Source: an uncultured Bacteroides sp.
Lineage (GTDB): Bacteria > Bacteroidota > Bacteroidia > Bacteroidales > Bacteroidaceae
Reading direction: 5' to 3'
Assembly: GCF_963666545.1 (NCBI RefSeq)
Contig: NZ_OY762899.1
Location: 3,662,365 to 3,726,364, forward strand
Length of the DNA: 64,000 nucleotides
Part shown: positions 59,632 through 64,000 of the stretch, one piece after another
Layout of the letters: the number at the start of each line of letters is the position of its first letter
Position numbering within the stretch: position 1 is the stretch's first letter
The notes under the pieces: model-generated
The model's database searches: none
What the model was told of the DNA's origin: nothing
What the model saw: the letters and a program-made list of their open reading frames with translations, nothing else
Translations under genes and position numbers: made by a program

Positions 59632-59758
59632 TTTACTCTCACATCTCTCACAAAAAGTGCTGAAACGACTTGCTATAAGCTGATACAGCGTGTGATAGTA
59701 AAATATGTCTACCACGTTTTTGGCTGTTTTACTCTCACTTTCGGGTGTTTACTCTCAC
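59632..59758. repeat. Three copies of an 11-bp motif in non-coding DNA
   Basis: TTTACTCTCAC occurs at 59632-59642, 59728-59738 and 59748-59758, all in the same orientation. The meaning is unknown. The region 59331-60850 has no convincing protein gene. Confidence 0.6.
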
Positions 59759-59924
59759 ACTTTTGGCTCTATTTTGCTTGATTACCCCTTTTTTGCTTGT
59801 CATCACCTTATATATAGGTAGTATAAAGCACCTCTTGTTCACTACAAAGAGCAACCTAACCTCACCGCCACTTCCCGCTTGCTTGGGAGTAGTATCCTTA
59901 TCTATACGGTCTTTCAAGTGTAAA

Positions 59925-60044
59925 TCCGGTAAGCAGTTCTTCGCTTCACACGTATAGTCTGTAGAGACCACGAACGTGGAGTGTACAGACTACGGGTGTG
60001 GTCCGTACACTCCACGCGTGTGAAGCGAAGAACAACTTACCGGA
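59925..60044. ncRNA. Long nested inverted repeat, possible structured RNA or small element
   Basis: Outer arms 59925-59952 and 60017-60044 pair at 26 of 28 positions (17 bp, a 2-nt mismatch, then 9 bp). Inside, cgtggagtgtac (59975-59986) pairs with gtacactccacg (60005-60016). A competing hairpin is possible: tagtctgta (59955-59963) with tacagacta (59984-59992). The competing pairings look switch-like. No ORF within it is credible. Could also be a MITE-like palindrome. Labelled ncRNA tentatively. Confidence 0.4.
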
Positions 60045-60315
60045 TAACCGATTATTCTATCGCCCTTCTTTGGTTATACCCTGCTTTATTCAAGTAAGTC
60101 CCTACCTGATGTTGCACGGAAGCATTAGAAGCCTTAGCTGATGAGCAACTTGATTCACCATCCTTTCTCTTGATGACCCCCTTCCCCACGTGGCGCAACA
60201 CATTCGTCACATCCCCCGTCCGTCATCCTAAAAAAAAGTTTTCTCCCTGATCCGTTAATAATCAGTCGTTTACTCCCGGCAGAAGAGTATCCCCATAAAA
60301 TAAGTGTCATTAAAG

Positions 60316-60347
60316 TTTGGATTGTATTGTTATAATCTCTACTTTTG
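60316..60347 (+). promoter_or_regulatory. rRNA promoter P1
   Basis: -33 TTTG (60316-60319), 20-bp spacer, -7 TACTTTTG (60340-60347), followed by cacccgct as at P3. Confidence 0.75.
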
Positions 60348-60397
60348 CACCCGCTTTGTAAGAGACACAAGGCGATCCGATTGACATTCTGATAGAA

Positions 60398-60417
60398 GCG
60401 GCGCGGCGCGGCGCCGC
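60398..60417. repeat. GC-rich near-repeat between P1 and P2
   Basis: Reads gcggcgcggcgcggcgccgc, including a 10-bp palindrome GCGGCGCCGC (60408-60417), in otherwise AT-rich DNA downstream of rRNA P1. Possibly an attenuating or pausing element. Confidence 0.5.
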
Positions 60418-60453
60418 AGAGCTTAAAACTTTTAAAAATAATCTTCCTTATAA

Positions 60454-60486
60454 TTTGGAAGCTAAAGATAAAAGTTTGTATCTTTG
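60454..60486 (+). promoter_or_regulatory. rRNA promoter P2
   Basis: -33 TTTG (60454-60457), 21-bp spacer, -7 TATCTTTG (60479-60486). Confidence 0.75.
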
Positions 60487-60580
60487 CCCTCCGATTCGCA
60501 AATAAAGAGCCGGCTTTGTTCGACGCACATTTCTCACGAGACGCCGCTGAAAACAAAATCAAAAAAAACTTCCGAAAACA

Positions 60581-60612
60581 TTTGGTAGTTGAAAATAAAG
60601 CTCTTATCTTTG
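60581..60612 (+). promoter_or_regulatory. rRNA promoter P3
   Basis: -33 TTTG (60581-60584), 20-bp spacer, -7 TATCTTTG (60605-60612). Nearest to 16S; about 230 bp of leader follows. Confidence 0.8.
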
Positions 60613-60850
60613 CACCCGCTTTTAAAACGAAGCAATTACAAAAGAAGCGTTCTTTGACAGATTTACATAAACAATACAAGTAGTACAAGAGCAAGACCAG
60701 CGATGGTCTTGGGTATAATTTAAAACCGTCAATGGCCTGTTTTACAGGCCTCGAGATAATAAATTTACGAAATCCTGAACAGAGCTAAAACAGTATTGAT
60801 GGAAAAAGAGATAGTAATATTTCTTTCTTTCGATGCTACAAAATACTTTT

Positions 60851-62370
<1,520 letters not shown>

Positions 62371-62539
62371 TGGAGTGATTTCGTAAAAAGGTTTTAGATG
62401 AAGACTTGAGTCTTAATAAAATAAGATTCCTCCATTGTACTATTTGTACTTGTTTATTTAATATATAGATTAAATAAAGAGATAAACAAGAGAAACAAAA
62501 GAAGCCGAGCCGAAAGGTAAGGGTTTGAACACAGTCCAC

Positions 62540-62613
62540 AGTCCTATAGCTCAGTTGGTTAGAGCGCTACACTGATAATGTAGAGGTCGGCAGTTCAACT
62601 CTGCCTGGGACTA
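62540..62613 (+). tRNA. tRNA-Ile (GAT)
   Basis: 74 nt; acceptor AGTCCTA / TGGGACT, anticodon GAT in ACTGATAAT, T-arm GGCAGTTCAACTCTGCC. Lies in the 16S-23S spacer as usual. Confidence 0.96.
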
Positions 62614-62628
62614 CGAATCTCTTGATTC

Positions 62629-62702
62629 GGGGGATTAGCTCAGCTGGCTAGAGCATCTGCCTTGCACGCAGAGGGTCAACGGTTCGAATCCGTTATTCTC
62701 CA
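62629..62702 (+). tRNA. tRNA-Ala (TGC)
   Basis: 74 nt; acceptor GGGGGAT / ATTCTCC, anticodon TGC in CTTGCACG, T-arm AACGGTTCGAATCCGTT. Follows tRNA-Ile in the rRNA spacer. Confidence 0.96.
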
Positions 62703-62848
62703 CTCTTTGTCTGAATTTAGGTTCAGATATAAAACGATCTTTGACATGATGTACAAAACAAAAAGTAATTTTTAGTAAGAGCTAAAAGTATATATCGAGC
62801 CATACGGTCATAAAACTCAGCGATGAGTTTTAGACATGTGTTTGATGA

Positions 62849-64000
62849 AAGAAAGTAAGCAAGGGCGCATGGCGGATGCCTTGGCTCTCGGAGGCGATGA
62901 AGGACGTGATAAGCTGCGATAAGCTTCGGGTAGGTGCAAATAACCTTTGATCCGAAGATTTCCGAATGGGACAACCCAACCGGTTGAAGATCGGTTATGC
63001 CACTATGTGGCAGGCTAACGCAGGGAACTGAAACATCTTAGTACCTGTAGGAAAAGAAAATAAATAATGATTCCGTAAGTAGTGGCGAGCGAACGCGGAA
63101 TAGCCCAAACCATTTATGTTACGGCATATATGGGGTTGTAGGACCACGCTGTGGGATGATATTAAACGAGAAGAACAGTCTGGAAAGTCTGGTCGTAGAC
63201 GGTGATAACCCGGTATTCGAAGTTTAATTCACTCTAGTGGTATCCTGAGTAGCGCGGAGCACGAGAAATTCTGTGTGAATCTGCCGGGACCATCCGGTAA
63301 GGCTAAATACTCCCGAGAGACCGATAGTGAACCAGTACTGTGAAGGAAAGGTGAAAAGAACTTCGAATAGAAGAGTGAAATAGTTCCTGAAACCATGCGC
63401 CTACAAGCGGTCGGAGCAGCTATATGCTGTGACGGCGTGCCTTTTGCATAATGAACCTACGAGTTACTTTTTCCGGCAAGGTTAAGGATTTAGAAATCCG
63501 CAGCCGAAGCGAAAGCGAGTCTTAATAGGGCGATTTAGTCGGAAGGAGTAGACGCGAAACCAAGTGATCTACCCTTGGCCAGGTTGAAGGTTAGGTAACA
63601 CTAACTGGAGGACCGAACCGATAAGCGTTGAAAAGCTTCCGGATGAGCTGAGGGTGGGGGTGAAAGGCTAATCAAACTTGGAGATAGCTCGTACTCCCCG
63701 AAATGCATTTAGGTGCAGCCTTGTTTATTACTAATGTGAGGTAGAGCGACTGATTAGATGCGAGGGCTTCACCGCCTATCAAGTCTTGATAAACTCCGAA
63801 TGCGCATTAGTTTTAGAACAGGAGTGAGGGCGCGGGTGCTAAGGTCCGCGTCCGAGAGGAGAAGAATCCAGACCATCAGCTAAGGTCCCCAAATAACCGC
63901 TGAGTTGAACTAACGAAGTCAGATTGCTAAGACAGCTAGGATGTTGGCTTGGAAGCAGCCATTCATTTAAAGAGTGCGTAACAGCTCACTAGTCGAGGAG
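62849..64000 (+). rRNA. 23S ribosomal RNA, 5' part
   Basis: Begins near gaaagtaagcaagggcgcat and contains ggcggatgccttggc and gaggcgatgaaggacgtg, conserved 23S 5' sequences. The gene continues past the right edge of the window. Confidence 0.96.

Noticed and set aside
59735-59971. Short frames on both strands near 59.8 kb
   Set aside because: They overlap each other and the structured repeat, with no motif or start signal.
60155-60694. A 179-codon open frame on the minus strand upstream of 16S
   Set aside because: It crosses all three rRNA promoters in reverse, has no ribosome-binding site or recognisable motif and is rich in Lys and Phe as expected from AT-rich promoter DNA.

Overview
The window looks like a chromosome segment of a Bacteroidales bacterium, most probably a Bacteroides. 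Reasons: a SusC/SusD polysaccharide utilisation locus (PUL) with a hybrid two-component regulator, promoters of the Bacteroides type (TTTG about 20 bp upstream of TAnnTTTG), and a Bacteroides-like 16S gene followed by tRNA-Ile, tRNA-Ala and 23S. The species cannot be named from sequence inspection alone.

Region 1 (1-22.4 kb) is a xylan-type PUL. A divergent HTCS regulator (106-3951) faces a SusC/SusD pair followed by an almost gap-free enzyme series: two CE1 esterases, a secreted beta-sandwich protein, two GH43 enzymes, an alpha/beta-hydrolase esterase, a GH10-CE1 fusion, a mutarotase-like protein and a GH9 lipoprotein. Three paralogous CE1 modules suggest an acetylated or feruloylated (arabino)xylan substrate. 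Between regulator and SusC lie a perfect 24-bp-arm inverted repeat and a 45-codon vestige of another SusC-like gene.

Region 2 (22.4-32.9 kb, mostly minus strand) holds a tripartite RND efflux pump (adaptor, pump, TolC) preceded by a 34-codon coupled small ORF, a LytS/LytTR-type two-component pair, three small proteins of unknown role with their own promoter, a Vat/CatB-type acetyltransferase on the plus strand and an unknown lipoprotein.

Region 3 (32.9-54.4 kb) is accessory DNA. It contains an AlbA_2 (Schlafen-type) ATP-binding regulator, a DUF4373-like protein, a DUF4143 AAA ATPase, an IS66 element split by an IS21-family element (both target duplications readable), and a seven-gene defence operon running XRE, HsdR, HsdM, HsdS, ImmA, McrB, McrC. 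The operon combines a complete type I restriction-modification system with a McrBC modified-DNA restriction system, with an XRE/ImmA pair built in. It is followed by a decayed MobB-type mobilisation gene beside tRNA-Phe, suggesting arrival with an element that used this tRNA region.

Region 4 (54.4-64 kb) is core genome: tRNA-Phe, a thiL-punA-lpxK-sppA group on the minus strand, a 1.5-kb non-coding stretch with a striking nested inverted repeat and three tandem rRNA promoters, then 16S, tRNA-Ile, tRNA-Ala and the 5' part of 23S, which runs off the right edge.

The most interesting candidate system is the XRE-HsdRMS-ImmA-McrBC operon. Its parts are known families, but the single coupled operon with an embedded repressor/protease pair suggests coordinated control of two complementary restriction activities. 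All family assignments come from motifs read by eye; no database search was run.
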